A stretch of 64,000 nucleotides of DNA from Chrysomallon squamiferum (Eukaryota > Mollusca > Gastropoda > Neomphalida > Peltospiridae), in contig CM022672.1 in the NCBI GenBank assembly GCA_012295275.1, forward strand, positions 25,865,930-25,929,929, given 5' to 3'. The notes under the pieces are model-generated. The model made no database searches, had not been told where the DNA came from, and saw only the letters and a list, made by a program, of their open reading frames with translations. Both the position numbers and the translations under genes were made by a program. Positions 61,998 through 64,000 of this stretch are shown piece after piece (positions within the stretch are counted from its first letter, which is position 1; every line of letters starts with the position of its first letter).

Positions 61998-62314
61998 CTG
62001 CAAGAAACAAAAAAAAAAAATCCATTAGATAAAAAGAGAAAGAAGAAAAAAATTTAAAAGATAAAGCATTCCAGACCTGTAACGTTATAGCATATTAACA
62101 AAAAAATGTTCAGGTCAATCTTGAAAAACTAAATTTTTAAGATTGTAAGTTTTTTCTTTCTTTAAATTTGAGAAGAAACAAAAAAACTAATAAGTAGTGA
62201 GTTTTATTGTTACTTATTTATTTACTTTAGTTTATTAATTCTGTTAAAATAAAAATATCAAGGCAATAAAATGTTTGTTTAAAAAAAATCTTTTCATGTT
62301 AAGTGATTGTAAAA

Positions 62315-62640
62315 TATGATGTCATGCATTACTTCCATATAAATTAAAGTTTTAAATATATTAAAATTTTTATTACTATTGTTCATCCTGATGCTGTCAG
62401 TGCTAAGCATATGTGATGTATGTATCTGTTCTTGTTTAGTAGATTGCTCTGAAATATTTTGCTTACAAGGTTCGGGTTTCAGTTCTAGATTACTGATAAA
62501 AAAATAAAGTGAAAATTTAAAATCAGTTTTCTGTGAAACCTGATAGGTCATAATTTAAAATAATTTTTTTTTTTTAAAAAAACAGAACAAAAACGTGCTG
62601 TAAATAATGTATCATTAACAAAATTTATTACTATCATCAT
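62315..62640 (+). repeat. Dispersed repeat, copy 3
   Basis: Same order of blocks as 56245-56510 (ATGATGTCA.GCATT, the 27-nt identical block at 62476-62502, GTGAAACCTGATAGG, AAAAAACAGAACAAAAA), interrupted by different A/T expansions. Confidence 0.7.
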
Positions 62641-63110
62641 CATCATCATCATTTTTTATTATTATTTTAGTTTTTATTTTTTTTTTATTTTTATTTTTTT
62701 TTTTTTTTGCTTGTATAATTATTACATGATCATTTAATTTATGTATATTAAAATTTTTACTGAATAGTTTTATTCCTTTTATTAGACTAGTTACAGTTTG
62801 TCCTCAAGGATTCTGTATAAGGGAAAGTCAATCTGTATTGACTGACGGACTTCCTGGATTACATGTGGCAATAAGCCAGTCTTCACTCTGTCCAAAGATT
62901 TTCTCTATTGGCTCAACCTGTCTGCCTGCTAATCTTGGGTATCATGAAAACAAAATTTACTAATCCAGGCACCAGAAAAACAAACAATTACAAGATAACA
63001 AATACAACACACACTACTGAAACATGTAGAAACCAGTATTTGTTTTAAAACAAGACCTTGATGATGATGTTAAACATATAGAGAGACCTCAGTTAGAACT
63101 GGAAAAATAG
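62640..63110. other. T-rich tract, then a less AT-rich 180-bp segment
   Basis: T-rich low complexity at 62640-62710. The segment 62780-62950 has higher GC and a CCAAT (ATTGGCTC at about 62908 on plus), but no supported exon or start site. Confidence 0.35.
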
Positions 63111-63119
63111 TATGAGATA

Positions 63120-63500
63120 TAGTCAGTCACAGATAATAGCAGTTGTTGTAGTTGTGATAGTAATTGTTGCTGTTGAAGTAGTAGTTGTTATAGTGGTAGT
63201 GGTGGTGTGATAGTTAAAGAAACAGTAGGAGAAATAATAATATTAATGATACTTATGATAAGAAACAAAATAACAGTAGTAGCTAGTAGCAACAGTTTAT
63301 ACATGTAGTATTAGTAGTAATATAGTGGTAATAGTAGAAGTAGAGGTTGTATTATTTGTTTAGTGCTGGTAGCAATAACAGTAGTAGTTGTAGTAGTAGT
63401 AGTACCAGTAGTGGTACAATAGCTGTAATAATAAAGCAGTAAGGTTGTAGTAGAGTAGTACTAGCAGCAGCTATAGTAGTTTAGTAGTAAATTAGTAGTA
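63120..63500. repeat. (TAG/GTA)n cryptically simple region
   Basis: TAGTAGTAG triplets with GTTGTAG and AGCAG variants over about 380 bp. No frame stays open on the plus strand because of the TAGs. Confidence 0.9.
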
Positions 63501-63892
63501 TTAATAATATACTACTAATAACAGTATTAGTAATTATATTAACCATATAATGATATAAACTGAAAATTTCAAAATCCATTTTCTGACTGGCTTATTCTAG
63601 TAATTGAAATACTTTTTTTTTTTTTTTTTTTAAGGAATACCATAGGAATTCTTAATGATATCAACTAAAAATACCTGTCTTTGGCCTTAAAAACAGACTG
63701 TCAGGTTAAGGAACCATAAAAAAAAACTTCTCATCTATTTTCTGTATGTTAGATTAAGGTTTCTATTTGTCATTACATCAGCTTTATTTTTAAAGTGAAC
63801 TTACAAAAATTTCATGGATTTACTTTAATATTAGGTTACAGCCGTTAGAAGGTATTTGAGAATGTCATTACAACATACCACTCCCAGTAAAC

Positions 63893-64000
63893 AAGTCATT
63901 GTCACACAAAGACAATTCAGTGTGCACACTTTGTGAATGTAAAAAGTATTTTGAAAAAGTTGCTGTCACACAAAATGATTTAGTGCACACTCTCCGAATG
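63893..64000. repeat. Two copies of a repeat running off the window end
   Basis: GTCATTGTCACACAAAGACA...CAGTGTGCACACTTTGTGAATG is followed by GTTGCTGTCACACAAAATGA...AGTGCACACTCTCCGAATG. The repeat probably continues past 64000. Confidence 0.7.

Noticed and set aside
1-64000. Bacterial-style features (operons, CRISPR arrays, prophage, riboswitches)
   Set aside because: The window has spliced animal genes and eukaryotic repeats. The arrays lack CRISPR spacer structure because their intervening sequences are themselves repeated.

Overview
This is eukaryotic nuclear DNA. It is very AT-rich and full of microsatellites and short tandem arrays, with coding sequence confined to a few short exons separated by long introns. 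There are no operons, no tRNA or rRNA genes and no CRISPR arrays that I can recognise. The two recognisable proteins are animal proteins. Gene structure, repeat content and SINE-like fragments suggest an invertebrate, most likely a lophotrochozoan such as a mollusc; that last step is inference.

Two protein-coding genes can be supported, both on the minus strand and in tandem. (1) A PAIP2-like gene has three coding exons (2463-2344, 2011-1829, 1226-1161) joined by three phase-0-compatible junctions. It gives a 122-residue acidic protein ending in a clear PAM2 motif, the poly(A)-binding-protein inhibitor. (2) An LZTS/N4BP3-family (Fez1-domain coiled-coil) gene has its N-terminal coding exon at 33769-33075 and its C-terminal coding exon at 10745-9450, separated by an intron of about 22.3 kb. 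The join keeps frame only if the intron uses a GC-AG donor. The spliced product is 656 residues.

Layout: 1-1160, 3' UTR and downstream flank of the PAIP2-like gene. 1161-2484, its exons. 2485-9345, intergenic DNA with a hAT-like MITE (4353-4719), a CCAAT-box cluster and a diverged tandem repeat. 9450-33769, the LZTS-like coding region, whose large intron holds many tandem arrays (24, 36, 47, 50, about 128 and about 190 bp periods), a long hairpin (23061-23434) and microsatellites. 33770-64000, DNA upstream of the LZTS-like coding region. It is probably 5' introns or upstream regulatory sequence, and holds a well-formed 47-nt orphan exon (61951-61997), a candidate promoter and first exon (about 56770-56985), several non-autonomous transposon relics (hAT-like, piggyBac-like, a 498-bp inverted-repeat element), a dispersed three-copy repeat and many arrays.

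The two genes have no known shared pathway. One controls translation through PABP; the other is a cytoskeletal or synaptic-type coiled-coil scaffold. I found no new multi-gene system. The most interesting signals are the GC-AG intron, the overlapping uORF at the LZTS-like start codon, the hairpin whose loop is copied 2.6 kb away, and the arrays that repeat splice-site-like motifs.
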